Source: Setophaga petechia
Taxonomy: Eukaryota; Chordata; Aves; Passeriformes; Parulidae
Length of the DNA stretch: 64,000 bases
Assembly: GCA_024362935.1 (NCBI GenBank)
Contig: JANCRA010000033.1
Span: 4,607,001 to 4,671,000 of the forward strand
Direction: 5' to 3'
Numbering within the stretch: position 1 is the first letter of the stretch; each line of letters opens with the position of its first letter. Shown one piece after another: positions 27,901 through 35,417 of the stretch. Below the pieces are notes generated by a model that did not search any database, was not told the DNA's origin, and saw only the letters and a program-made list of their open reading frames with translations. The position numbers were made by a program, and so were the translations under genes.

Positions 27901-30900
27901 GTGCAGAAAATTTTCAATCGCAATTTAAGAAAAAAAGTCTCAGCACCAAAAGAAAAATAAAATAATGATTTCACTCTGCAGTGGCGTAATTGACACAGCC
28001 ACTCAGGATCCACATGACCCTCCTCATGTGGCACTAGGAAAATGTAGAACAGTGCTGAATTTTATTTACCATCATTTTTTGGAGTGCACTGACACAAAAA
28101 GGGCAGCTCGTAAGCAGGGAGGCTGTGTGGTTCTGCTCAACACCAGCCACAGCCCAGCATCTCCTCCTGTGCAGCTCCTGACAGGACTCCCTGTCCTGCT
28201 GAGGAGCAGGAACCAGCCTGGAGCCTTCCCTGGGCAGCCAGACCATCTCACCTGAACAGGGACCTGACATCCCCCATCCACACGAGGCATGGGCTTCAAG
28301 CTCAAATTAGAGATTACTTCTGTGTAGCCAAATCTCCAGGCTGAAGCTGGGACTGCAGGACTTTGCACCTTAAACTCTTCACCCAGCCTTTTGATTAATT
28401 AGGGCTAAGTTCTTCTCATTAATTAGATGTTGTTATTTGATTCTGTCCACGGGGAGCCTTCCAAAGCTTTTAGTTGTGAATAAAAGGGTGAAGGTCCACA
28501 TGACTGACTCCTCCCTGGGCTCCTGTTTCCAAGAGCAATCAGAAGCCATGCAGGTGCTGCTCCAGAGTTAAATATCCTGTAGAAAGGAGGAACTGAACAA
28601 CTACAGGGTTTCTTTCCCATTTCCTCTCTGCAGAAGTTGAAACTTGAAGTCCGAAGGGATTCATCCTTCCCAAACTCTTCTTTTTGCTTCCACAGTGGAT
28701 CAGAGCCAGCCTTTCCCAAAGTGTGCTGGCCACAGCAAAGCCCTGCTGAAAACTGGAGCCAGTGTCCTTTGCCCTCTTCTGGGGTGTCCCCTGAAGCCTT
28801 TTGTGACACCACCAAAAAAGCACCACCACCAAAAAAGCACCGCCACCAAAAAAGCACCACCAAAACCAGTTGGAAGCTGCCGAGGTGCCAGCTCTGAACG
28901 TCTCTCTCTGAACCACAAAACCAGAGGGAGATTCCCAGGAATAGAGACTCCTTTAGCCAAAAGGACACTCAGAGGGAGCAGCTGGAAATCAATGAGGTTC
29001 TCTCTTCAGCCCAGCCTGGCTCAGGGAGCTGCAGGGAAAGCTCCCCACTGCAGGCACAAACACTCCTTGTTCACCATGTACCAGGGAGCTCATACAGATT
29101 TTTTTTTAACCTCCTTATTCAAGAGAAAATGACCTGCATGGAATGAATAGATTTTTTCAAGGTTGCTTAAGGGCCCAATTCCAGTAAATGCACTTCAGCC
29201 GAGCTTTAAAAACTCCTGCACTATTCCATAGGCAGCTCAGAGAGACAAGAGCTGCTCAAACTGGAAATTGCAGCAGGAACTCAGATTTTGCATTTGATAT
29301 GGTCTTGCTGAAGGTCCATCTGATGCTCATTTTATCCACTGCCAACTACAGGACACAATTCAGTCCGTATCCAACAGATACAAAGAAGCAATATTTTAAA
29401 TTTCTATGGAAACATGAATTAAAAGTAACAAAACAGGATTTCCTCCTCCATTAAGTCCTGGGTTTTGTAGTCTTCTCCCTCTGCAGGAGATGTAAGGAGC
29501 TGCCTGCCGAAACAAGGGCTCTTAATTTAATTTGCCTTTTGGGCCACTACAAACTCATGTCTGGCAACACAAGAGCCAGATCCTGACACATCCTGTGCCA
29601 AAGCGAAGGATAAACACGATGATGATATTGAAATAAAACTACTAAGACAAAAGCAGCGTCCACTGCTGGATACTTGAGTCTCTTGTAACCTCTCTAGAGA
29701 TGGAGATGCTCTGAAGCATCACATAAATCTGTCTTTGAACTGCTGAACGCTCCCTGACCCCACACACATCATACCTCTGCACAAAAAGAGAAATATTCCA
29801 CTTTGCAAGCAGGGTCACAAACCCCTGAGCCCCCCTGGGGACAGGGGACTGATCCTGCAGAGAACCTGCTCAGCACCCCCACAGGCTGATCAGCCTCCTG
29901 CAGAACAGGACAGGGATTTTCCAGGTCCATCCCCCAGGGATGCCCAGAGGATCCTCCTGCAGAGCAGGAGCAGCTTCTGTGCCCAGCCCTGGCCCAGCCA
30001 GCCCTGCCCAGCCCCACTCACATCAATGCCGTCCTTGCCCGATGGTCCAGGGGGTCCTGGAGGGCCAGGGGGGCCCTGGGGTCCAATTCTTGGAAGGGAC
30101 TGGGGAAAAGCAAGAGACAAGAGCTTGGTTTTCCATCAGAAGGAACACATGGGCTAGATCAGCAATCATTGGCAAAAATCCTACAGCTTAACCCTAAATC
30201 TGCAGCCCCTGCCAGCCTGGGTGTGCTCCAGAGCAGTGCAAGGCTCTTTGGAAAACCCTTTTGACTGAGCACATCCCCAGCTCCTTTTACTACACTGGGA
30301 ATGCAAACTGGTCACTGGGCAGCAAAGGGGTTTTGTTGTACAGGAAATTGTTCTGACTACAGGCACGTTTTGGGTTGGGCAGAGGAGGAAATGCAAAGCC
30401 CATGGAAAAGGTGCCAAGTTCTTGGTAGAAATAATGAATTTATAGCCCCAGTCTGATGGGGTGATGGCAAAGCCAGGCAGACACTAATGAAGACAAGAGG
30501 AGAAAGAAAAAGACTCCTTTCTGAGCAGTGTGCCCCCTGAAAATCTGGGATTTTGGAAAGGTCTGAGGTGGGGGGAAGGAGAGAAATGTCCAATAAATGA
30601 CTTCTGTATGGAGAGGGCTCCAGAGAGCAGCTTACTGTAGCTTCAGGGAACAAAGGTTTCATTGTAGAAGCAGCTCTGCTCACAGCTGAGTTCTGAATTC
30701 CCAAGCCAGGCTGCGAAAATTCCTCACTAACAATGAAAAAGTCACTGAGGAGTCACTTCCCCAGACAATAATATTAACACCAGACAGGGAAGTTCAATAC
30801 AGCTTCATGTCTCAAGTGAGCAAGGGTTAAACATGCTTTAAGTGTAAAATTTGAAAATTGATTGAGGGAATGAGTAAGAAACTCTGATTCAGATAAAGAC

Positions 30901-31313
30901 CCAGATCAGATCAGTTTCACTGGAGATCTGTTACTTCATTGTAAAAGCAAACTTTGTAAAAAACATTGTAAAAGCAAACTGTTTCTCTTGAATCAACAGA
31001 TCTTCCCTTTCCAAAGCTTTCCCCTCTCATAATTGCAGTCCTGAATGGGAAAACACCACTTCTACAGAAATTGAAAGCAGCAGTTTTTACACCCTGCACA
31101 CAGGTACAATCCCAGGTGCACATTTGTAATAAACCTCAGAATAATACCTGCCTATTGCCACGTTTCACCCCACAGGTACAACACACACACTCTATTTTAC
31201 CCTTACAGGTTTTCCCCTGAGCATGAGACACAAATGAGGTTTCTCACCTGAGCTGATGCTGTGGCCAAGAGCTGACACAGGGAGAGGAGCCCAAGAGCAG
31301 AGATTCCAGCCAT
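1357..31313 (-). CDS. COL9A3: Collagen type IX alpha-3 chain, partial (coding exons 1-25)
   Basis: This gene encodes one of three chains of type IX collagen, the FACIT collagen that coats type II collagen fibrils in cartilage and vitreous. Twenty-five exons were placed. Nearly all are multiples of 9 bp (mostly 54 bp), start with a complete Gly codon, and are bounded by GT and AG. In order they give a 22-residue signal peptide, a COL3 triple helix (exons 2-10), the NC3 hinge with a Cys-X3-Cys motif (exons 10-11), and most of COL2 (exons 11-25), about 440 residues in all. The remaining COL2, NC2, COL1 and NC1 exons lie left of base 1. The short NC3 and the absence of a large N-terminal NC4 domain argue against COL9A1. 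The exon 19-25 peptides and the OGFR neighbour point to COL9A3 rather than COL9A2. Two Gly-X-Y imperfections (exons 7 and 19) are noted separately. Confidence 0.95.
2738..2868. repeat. (TTTTA/TTGTA)n pentanucleotide repeat
   Basis: About 130 bp of TTTTA units change toward the right end into TTGTA units, a pattern of point mutation followed by spreading. It is intronic. Confidence 0.95.
3200..3440 (-). mobile_element. CR1 LINE 3' fragment
   Basis: Read on the minus strand, it shows CR1 hallmarks: a stretch that begins with cctcaagccgcaccagggg, then lines about aggaatttttt, cactgggacaggctgccca, and ccatccctggaggtgctca. CR1 is the dominant avian LINE, and copies are usually 5'-truncated. The left boundary is approximate. 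Confidence 0.8.
4392..4463 (-). CDS. COL9A3: COL9A3 exon 24
   Basis: The 72 bp encode eight triplets, from GPKGASGEP to GIRGETGDR. The acceptor is caccag and the donor AGG|gtaagg. Confidence 0.94.
4930..5030 (-). mobile_element. Degraded CR1-like fragment
   Basis: On the minus strand it contains gctgtggctgccccatccct and gtcccagcctgtgccaggtg, which resemble the CR1 3' region. The match is short and imperfect. Confidence 0.5.
5229..5380. repeat. 38-bp minisatellite, 4 units, abutting exon 23 donor
   Basis: Four head-to-tail 38-bp units start at 5229, 5267, 5305 and 5343, each beginning CCTGCCAAAACACC. The last unit ends at 5380, and the exon 23 splice donor occupies 5380-5381. The following bases CCTGG mimic the start of another unit. 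Confidence 0.93.
5382..5435 (-). CDS. COL9A3: COL9A3 exon 23
   Basis: This 54-bp exon reads GPLGLQGPIGARGVRGFQ. The acceptor is tttgcag and the donor CAG|gtcagt. The donor lies at the edge of a 4 x 38-bp minisatellite (5229-5380) whose unit resembles the splice junction. Confidence 0.93.
5505..5905 (-). mobile_element. Probable solo LTR or other retroelement
   Basis: The segment begins near TGAGACAGTAG. On the minus strand it carries an AATAA-rich segment near its right-reading end and looks like an interspersed repeat. I could not define terminal dinucleotides or a target-site duplication, so boundaries and class are uncertain. Confidence 0.4.
7399..7445. repeat. A-rich tract
   Basis: A run of about 18 A is followed by AGAAA/AAGAA units. 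It is intronic and may be the tail of a retroposed insertion, but no flanking element was recognised. Confidence 0.8.
8086..8139 (-). CDS. COL9A3: COL9A3 exon 22
   Basis: This 54-bp exon reads GDVGIPGERGLPGPRGAT. The acceptor is ctgccag and the donor gtaagt. Confidence 0.93.
8489..8542 (-). CDS. COL9A3: COL9A3 exon 21
   Basis: This 54-bp exon reads GSPGEMGEAGPSGEPGIP, an acidic part of COL2. The acceptor is tctgcag and the donor gtaagt. Confidence 0.93.
9357..9401 (-). CDS. COL9A3: COL9A3 exon 20
   Basis: This 45-bp exon reads GLPGRAGIKGSKGEP, five perfect triplets. The acceptor is tttcag and the donor gtaagt. Confidence 0.93.
10001..10379 (-). mobile_element. Solo LTR (family A, copy 1) in COL9A3 intron
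   Basis: A 379-bp element with ends TGTGACC and AGTGACA (TG...CA) is flanked by a perfect 6-bp duplication CATTTC (9995-10000 and 10380-10385). It is the reverse complement of the elements at 17921 and 41337. It contains CCAAT-box motifs (GGCCAATCAC) and an AT-rich TATA/polyadenylation region. A 6-bp duplication is typical of ERVK-like (class II) proviruses. No internal gag/pol sequence is present, so it is a recombined solo LTR. Confidence 0.88.
10506..10559 (-). CDS. COL9A3: COL9A3 exon 19, with Ala in a Gly position
   Basis: This 54-bp exon reads GDAAPVGAPGEKGPNGLP. The second triplet starts with Ala (APV) where Gly is required, so the COL2 helix is interrupted by a substitution without loss of register. 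Splice sites are good (acceptor tccacag, donor gtgagt). Confidence 0.92.
11125..11178 (-). CDS. COL9A3: COL9A3 exon 18
   Basis: This 54-bp exon reads GMPGKDGRDGAPGLDGEK. The acceptor is attgcag. The donor AAG|gtttgt is the weakest in the gene (T at +3 and +4), but it is the only one that keeps length and phase. Confidence 0.9.
11461..11514 (-). CDS. COL9A3: COL9A3 exon 17
   Basis: This 54-bp exon reads GKPGPKGNPGARGLIGEP. The acceptor is ttctag and the donor gtaagt. Confidence 0.93.
11904..11957 (-). CDS. COL9A3: COL9A3 exon 16
   Basis: This 54-bp exon reads GDQGSKGPQGFRGPKGDT. The acceptor is gtcacag and the donor gtaagt. Confidence 0.93.
12040..12119. repeat. 21-bp tandem repeat, 4 units
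   Basis: The unit TTTTGTGCTGTTTGCTTTGG is repeated with 21-bp spacing; GTGCTG occurs at 12044, 12065, 12086 and 12107. It lies in the intron 5' of exon 16 on the minus strand. Confidence 0.9.
12876..12929 (-). CDS. COL9A3: COL9A3 exon 15
   Basis: This 54-bp exon reads GDIGFRGPPGIPGPPGRA. The acceptor is ctcacag and the donor gtatgt. A (GACA)n run begins 7 bp beyond the acceptor side. Confidence 0.93.
12937..12964. repeat. (GACA)n microsatellite
   Basis: Seven GACA units lie next to the acceptor of exon 15. On the minus strand this is TGTC repeated within the region of the polypyrimidine tract and branch point. Confidence 0.95.
13691..13744 (-). CDS. COL9A3: COL9A3 exon 14
   Basis: This 54-bp exon reads GPRGLRGLPGPMGPAGDR. 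The acceptor is taattag and the donor gtaaga. Confidence 0.92.
13865..14139. repeat. (AGAGG)n pentamer, about 55 units, next to exon 13
   Basis: About 275 bp of almost perfect AGAGG repeat. It begins 12 bp from the exon 13 donor, so the transcript of intron 13 opens with a very long CCTCT tract. Pure purine/pyrimidine strands of this length can form triplex (H-DNA). Confidence 0.97.
14152..14205 (-). CDS. COL9A3: COL9A3 exon 13
   Basis: This 54-bp exon reads GNPGPPGPPGIPGGVGLQ. The acceptor is gtcccag and the donor CAG|gtaacc. Its intron begins with about 12 nt and then runs into a 275-nt CTCTC pyrimidine repeat. Confidence 0.93.
14685..14738 (-). CDS. COL9A3: COL9A3 exon 12
   Basis: This 54-bp exon reads GHTGHKGEPGEVGKQGEK, a charged part of COL2. 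The acceptor is tttctag and the donor gtaaac. Confidence 0.92.
15934..15972. repeat. (TA)n microsatellite
   Basis: About 19 TA units in the intron between COL9A3 exons 11 and 12. Confidence 0.95.
16034..16090 (-). CDS. COL9A3: COL9A3 exon 11: NC3 cysteines and start of COL2
   Basis: This 57-bp exon reads CPALCPPGPPGPPGMPGFK. The two cysteines three residues apart are the NC3 pair that forms interchain disulfides in type IX collagen. COL2 begins right after them. It is the only exon in the window that starts with Cys instead of Gly, apart from exons 1 and 2. Confidence 0.94.
17161..17345 (-). mobile_element. CR1 LINE 3' end
   Basis: On the minus strand it shows the CR1 3' sequence: ccatccctggaagtgtccca, ggaaggtgtccctgcccatg and cttccaacccaaacca. 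It lies in the intron between exons 10 and 11. Confidence 0.88.
17533..17574 (-). CDS. COL9A3: COL9A3 exon 10: end of COL3, start of NC3
   Basis: This 42-bp exon reads GLPGALPDGGGDLQ. The Gly-X-Y pattern breaks after GLPGA, so LPDGGGDLQ starts the NC3 hinge. The acceptor is attgcag and the donor gtaggt. Confidence 0.92.
17921..18301 (+). mobile_element. Solo LTR (family A, copy 2) in COL9A3 intron
   Basis: A 381-bp element running from TGTCACTGAC to CTCTCACA, flanked by the duplication CAGGGAC (17914-17920 and 18302-18308). Six of these 7 bp may be the true duplication and one a chance match. It is in the opposite orientation to the copy at 10001. It holds CCAAT-box motifs and, on the plus strand, an AATAAA-like signal near 18224. 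It sits in intron 9 of COL9A3 (between exons 9 and 10), antisense to the gene. Confidence 0.88.
18648..18701 (-). CDS. COL9A3: COL9A3 exon 9
   Basis: This 54-bp exon reads GPFGLPGFPGPPGPPGPP, a proline-rich and thermally stable end of COL3. The acceptor is cttttag and the donor gtaagt. Confidence 0.93.
18873..18926 (-). CDS. COL9A3: COL9A3 exon 8
   Basis: This 54-bp exon reads GPPGPSGLPGGHGFRGPS, with acceptor cccacag and donor gtgagt. Confidence 0.93.
19005..19360 (-). mobile_element. Probable LTR fragment
   Basis: On the minus strand there is an AATAAATCCCTGCTTTATTCC segment that looks like an LTR polyadenylation region, followed by GC-balanced sequence unlike its surroundings. No ends or target-site duplication could be set. 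Confidence 0.4.
19835..19858 (-). CDS. COL9A3: COL9A3 exon 7, 24-bp microexon with a triplet imperfection
   Basis: Only 24 bp, reading GKGLPGPP. It is bounded by a good acceptor (gttttcag) and donor (gtaagt), and phases fit. Eight residues cannot be whole triplets, so the helix has a one-residue deletion at GKG-LPG. Imperfections of this sort are known in the COL3 domain of type IX chains. It could be missed by automated annotation because of its length. Confidence 0.85.
20439..20474 (-). CDS. COL9A3: COL9A3 exon 6
   Basis: This 36-bp exon reads GALGPAGPPGPA, four triplets of COL3. The acceptor is cccacag and the donor gtaagt. Confidence 0.92.
21130..21205 (-). mobile_element. CR1 LINE 3' end, short
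   Basis: The minus strand carries the CR1 3' signature aggtcccttccaacccaaac, followed by ccatcctggg. Only the terminal 50-75 bp are convincing. Confidence 0.7.
21410..22065 (+). mobile_element. Probable LTR of a different family
   Basis: The AT-rich segment starts near TGAGACATAAACTC and ends near GTCTTTGTCCTCCACA. It has a plus-strand polyadenylation signal (CAATAAACATACAC) about 50 bp before the end, which is the R/U5 layout of an LTR. No target-site duplication was found, and no protein-coding remnant is visible. Confidence 0.5.
24729..24782 (-). CDS. COL9A3: COL9A3 exon 5
   Basis: This 54-bp exon reads GLTGTDGPPGPNGPPGDR, six perfect triplets of COL3. The acceptor is tttacag and the donor gtgagt. 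Confidence 0.93.
25034..25105 (-). CDS. COL9A3: COL9A3 exon 4
   Basis: The 72 bp encode eight Gly-X-Y triplets, from GPKGAPGKP to GLPGLPGVD. Acceptor tgtag and donor gtgagt are both canonical, in phase 0. Confidence 0.93.
25686..25721 (-). CDS. COL9A3: COL9A3 exon 3
   Basis: This 36-bp exon reads GEPGPPGLPGPP, four perfect triplets of COL3, with donor gtaagt and acceptor ctag. In humans, skipping of exon 3 in collagen IX genes is a known cause of multiple epiphyseal dysplasia. This exon matches in position and in its 12-residue length. Confidence 0.92.
25722..30021. other. COL9A3 intron 2, 4.3 kb
   Basis: This is the largest COL9A3 intron near the 5' end. I searched it on the minus strand for Gly-X-Y runs with splice sites and found none. 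It holds a poly-A tract at about 27416-27432 and a 17-bp CACCACCA/AAAAAAG triplicate at 28808-28862. It is a plausible site for cartilage enhancers, but none can be recognised from sequence. Confidence 0.6.
30022..30099 (-). CDS. COL9A3: COL9A3 exon 2: start of COL3 helix
   Basis: The 78 bp encode SLPRI followed by seven Gly-X-Y triplets, starting GPQGPPGPP and ending GKDGID. SLPRI is the short N-terminal non-collagenous stretch. The acceptor is cccCAG|TCC and the donor is GAT|gtgagt. Both phases are 0. Confidence 0.9.
31248..31313 (-). CDS. COL9A3: COL9A3 exon 1: start codon and signal peptide
   Basis: ATG at 31313 opens 22 codons beginning MAGISALGLL, with a hydrophobic core LLSLCQLLA and ending ATASAQ. 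The ASA before Gln is a good signal-peptidase site, so the mature chain would begin at Gln. The donor is CAG|gtgaga. The start was chosen because it is the only ATG that gives a secretion signal spliced in phase 0 to exon 2. The upstream sequence is not strongly CpG-rich, and no transcription start could be fixed. Confidence 0.9.
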
Positions 31314-31329
31314 GGTGCCCAGGCTCTGC

Positions 31330-34300
31330 CTCTCTCCCTTTCCTCCAGCCAGCCAAACCCTTTCTCCTCCGGGGTCCAGCAGATCCCTCCTCCTCCTCGG
31401 GGCTCTCAGCTTACAGAGCAGCGACTCCTCGCCTCCAGATAAACCTGTGGCTCCAGCTGGAGCAGGGAGAGGGGCTGAGCTTGGAGGAGAGGAGGTGGGA
31501 GAAGGAGGGGGAGCAGCTCTGCTGCTCATTCCTGCCCCAGCCTCCTGCTCCTGGAGCCTCTGGAAGGGCTGGGCTGGGAAAAGGGACACAGGAGCACAAC
31601 TGGGATACTCCAGCTGCAAACACAAAGCTGGTCCTTAGGTCTCAGCCAGGATATTTCCCAAAGCCCATCACCACCTCTGTGCTGGACAGGTAAAAAGGAA
31701 CACGGGGAGTTTTGCAGTGAATTTTCCATTTTTCACCTAACTCCAGCAGGGATATTAAGAAACCTGTGACAGTGCACGATCACCACAGAGAAATGCACTT
31801 ACTGCTCAGTGAGGTGCTTTGCTAGCTCTGAGGTTGCTCACATCTGGTTTCAGGGGTTATTTTTAGGCTGATCTGAAGAGCACAGATTCCTTGAGAAGTG
31901 ATGAATGCTGGTCAGAAAACAGACAATCTCAAGACAGGTACAAGGAGGAAGGGAAAAGGAGGAACATTCTCAAAGGCACAAAGAAATACCTGAAATGCTG
32001 TGAGGAAGGAAACAGGACAATTCCCTGCCTGGTGATCCCAAATGGCAAGAAATGAATGAAGATGCATCTCCTGCAATGAGCTTCACAATTCCCTTTATTG
32101 ACTAAAGGCAATTTCATCCAAAGCAGGGCTTGGATGTGGGGAGGAATGGTGGCCAGACTCCTCAGGGCTGAAATGACACAGCTCATCTGGTTAGGAACAC
32201 AAGAGAAGTGGAAAGTGAAAGCTGAGGAACTGAAATACCTGATTTCAGCTTGGCATCTGTGCCACAGGCTTGTAGGAGCACACAGTGTTTGTGTGACCAG
32301 CTCCCCAGCAGCCAGGATTCCTAGAGCTTTGGCAGAGGGATAAAGAGCTCAGATTTACCAGGCTCCCACAAGATTCTGTGGAATACTTGGGGACAGAAAG
32401 GGAATGTGTGTCTCTAAGCCTCCTGATGGCTTCAGAGTAACTGGAATCCTTTATTAGACAGCCCAAACCCCAAAGAGGGAGAGCAGCTGTGCACAGCTTG
32501 TACCTCCTCCTCCACACTGAGGCCACTGGGGGCAGGAAGGAAGGCAAAGGAGACCCAAATTCCTCAGCCACACCTTGTCCACAGCAAGCCAGGGCTGGGG
32601 GGCTGCAGCAGGAGGAGCCTGGAAGGGCCCTGGGAGTGCTCACCTTCAGGACCATCCCACATTTCCAGTAGCCCTCCATCCCACACCCACAGGCAGCACA
32701 GCTGAGGGGACACAATGGCTTAGAGGAAATTTTTAATTAATTACCACAAAGACACCCCTGTTCTTGTGTCCTGAAGGGAATAAAACCCCCTGAACTGAAG
32801 CCCCCACAGCCAGGCTGGGCAGGAGCCCCAGGGGATGCTCCAGGCAGAGTCCTGGTTTGCTCTGCAGAGCACCACAGCACCTGTGGGAGAAGAGCTGCAA
32901 AAGCAACACAAAACATTCTGAACCAAGCAGACACCCCATCCCTGGAAGTGTTCAAAGCCAGGCTGGATGGGGCTTGGAGCAACCTGGTCCACTGGAAGGT
33001 CTCCCCTGGCAGGGAGGCTGGACCAAGATAAACTCTGAGGTCCCTTCCAACCCAAACCATTCTGCAATTCTGTGATTTCCAAGCACATCATTAAAACAAG
33101 CAGCATGGGGGGTGTTTTCCTCTTAAACATTCACTGGACACCTTTTAGAGGTGGAGGAAGACTGGGCATCACCTCCACAGGGAAGGAACAGCAGCTGTGT
33201 GCCATGGTGAGCCCAGCAGAGCACCCTCTTTTTGGGGGAACCAAGCAACAGCTCATGGCTCCAGGGGGGTGGGTAAATACATGGTCATATCCCACCCTCA
33301 AAGATGAAAAAATATAAAAGGAAACTGATATGCTTTAAAGTCATGCTTTAATAGGGGAATTAACATAACAGACTCCGTGATACAGCTCCGAGGGCTGGCA
33401 AACACCTTGTGAACTCACCACACACACCCACAGCCAAAAGTGAACCTGGCAGGAGAGGGAAGGGGTTGGTTTGAGCACTCACTCCAGGCTGGGGATCAGA
33501 GTGGAATCCCATTAAACACAAAACCATAACAAGATATAGGATCTATGCCCCAACTGAGCACATATTCACAATGAAAATTTCATTAAATAAGAAAATTACT
33601 ATAAATCTGTACAAAAGCCACAATTAACAATTCTTAGGAATCTGTTAGGAAAGAATTTTCACTCAACATCTTCAAGTATTTCCATCTGTAGTTAAGTGTA
33701 TTCTTATTGGCTATTTACTTCCATCTGTTCTTAAGAAGAAAAAGGTATTTTAAAAATATTAAAGCCTTTTTTCAGTACATATGTGACCATGAACATCAGA
33801 TGTTGGGCTTGCAGACTTTTATTCCCACACACATATGTGGCATGCTGGATCAGAACCTACAGGCTGGGAAGGCAAATCAACCCTCAAATTCCTTGAAAGA
33901 TAAAGCTTCTTAAGAGCTGTAGCAGAGAGGAAAAACATTGACATTGCACAAGCTGCTGCATCTGCTCCCTGGCTATCTCCTACACAAACCAAACAGCACC
34001 AAAGAATTTCAAAACCAACCCAAACAACCTGAGCAAACAGCAAGTCCAGACCTTCAGGCTGTTGGAAACAATTTCCTCTGCTTCATGAAACAGATGCTCT
34101 GTTGTAAATTTTTAGGAGTGAAGGTGCTAAACTGTTTTAATGCTCCTTCAGACCTGGTGGAGGATTGTGCAGTGTGGCAGAACAGCTGACAGGGAGGTCA
34201 GGAACAGAGGCAGGCAAAGAGCTGGCAAGGTCTGAAAGTAAATTCTTGAGGGCTGGAAATAAATGAACCAGACAAGCATGGCCTCTCCAATTAATGTTTC

Positions 34301-35317
34301 AATTAACTGCCCCACAAAGCCCCGTGGTTTCCAGACATGCTGCACTGGAGCATGCCCTGGCTGTCTGACATTAAAGGCAAAGCAATCCTGCCCTAAGTAG
34401 GAAACAGGCTGGATCTGACACATCAAACCTCAGCCATGGGCCTGCAGGAAAGAGCCCCCCCAGGCCACTGCAAATTACCAGCTAAGGCTGAAAAAAATGC
34501 ACTGGGAAATATTTGTGCTGCTTTGGCAACTGAGAAATGAGAGCCTCTGAAACAGTCATGGACAAAAACATCTGTGGAAGACCATAAAGTGGTAGGAAAC
34601 CACGGGGAAGGAAGAGCAGCTCTAAACAGTTTTATGCAAAACCTGGAGCTTTTTCTCTTAGAAAGCAGCAGGCAATTTGTAGTCTTAACTCTAACAAGAA
34701 CTACAAAGCAACCTCTGTGGGGATAAAGAGAATTACTCAGCACTTTGCACCTGAAGAGAACAGAATCTCTACACAAAGGTTCATACTGGTCAGAGACACA
34801 TTTTGGCTACAGATCTATCCCAGTCTAAAGCCAAACCTACTTTCCTTATAGGAAGAGAGGCAACTACACTGACATCATGTGAAATCCATATACTCATCTC
34901 TTTTAGAGAAACAGCACTTTTGCCAGGAAAAAACTCCTGGGAAGGTACAGCCTTTCACAGTAACAAACAGAAGTTACACAGCAGTAGAAAGGCCTGGCAA
35001 ATTAGGTCATGCTGTCTTTACATTAAAAATCGTGTTTCAAATAAATACTTAGGTAATTCAAACAAGGAGACTGATCATTTTTCCTCTTCTCTTTCAGTAG
35101 GGACATAACCAGAATCAAAGCAAAGTGCAAAAATCCCCGTTGCTCCAAGATAGCCCTGAACATCAGATAAAACCCAGCAACAGGACACAGTCTGTCCATG
35201 AAGATGAGTAAATTAAGTTTTCCTCTTTAGGGTAACCAAGAGCTGGATCTCAGTGAGTTTACTAGAGAAGATTCAAAAATCATGGAAGAGTGAAAGTGAG
35301 ACAGGGGCCAGCTGGAT
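31330..35317. other. Intergenic region between COL9A3 and OGFR
   Basis: It contains the COL9A3 5' flank (unmapped promoter), one CR1 fragment at 32935-33078, and downstream flank of OGFR. No ORF here resembles a known protein. The segment at 31380-31560 is moderately GC-rich and may be the COL9A3 promoter and 5' UTR. Confidence 0.6.
32935..33078 (+). mobile_element. CR1 LINE 3' end
   Basis: The plus strand reads ccatccctggaagtgttcaa, then a gatggggcttggagcaacct block, then ggtcccttccaacccaaacc and a degenerate terminal attctgcaattctgtgatt. The attctgtgatt end repeat marks the true CR1 3' terminus. Confidence 0.92.
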
Positions 35318-35331
35318 CATCCCAAAGGAAG

Positions 35332-35337
35332 TTTATT
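35332..35337 (-). other. OGFR: Possible OGFR polyadenylation signal
   Basis: AATAAA on the minus strand lies about 80 nt past the OGFR stop codon. If used, the 3' UTR would be only about 100 nt. Transcript data were not available, and other signals exist further left. Confidence 0.4.
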
Positions 35338-35417
35338 CAGTTCTCCAAGCCATCAAAGCTGGCTCCCAGTACAGGGCAGTGCCATCTCTGCTGGCTCAGG
35401 TGCTCGCTGTGCTGCTC

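Noticed and set aside
28808..28862. 17-bp triplicate of A-rich and ACC-rich sequence considered as a coding low-complexity exon
   Set aside because: No flanking splice sites fit COL9A3 phase, and it is not Gly-X-Y. It is a small tandem repeat in intron 2.
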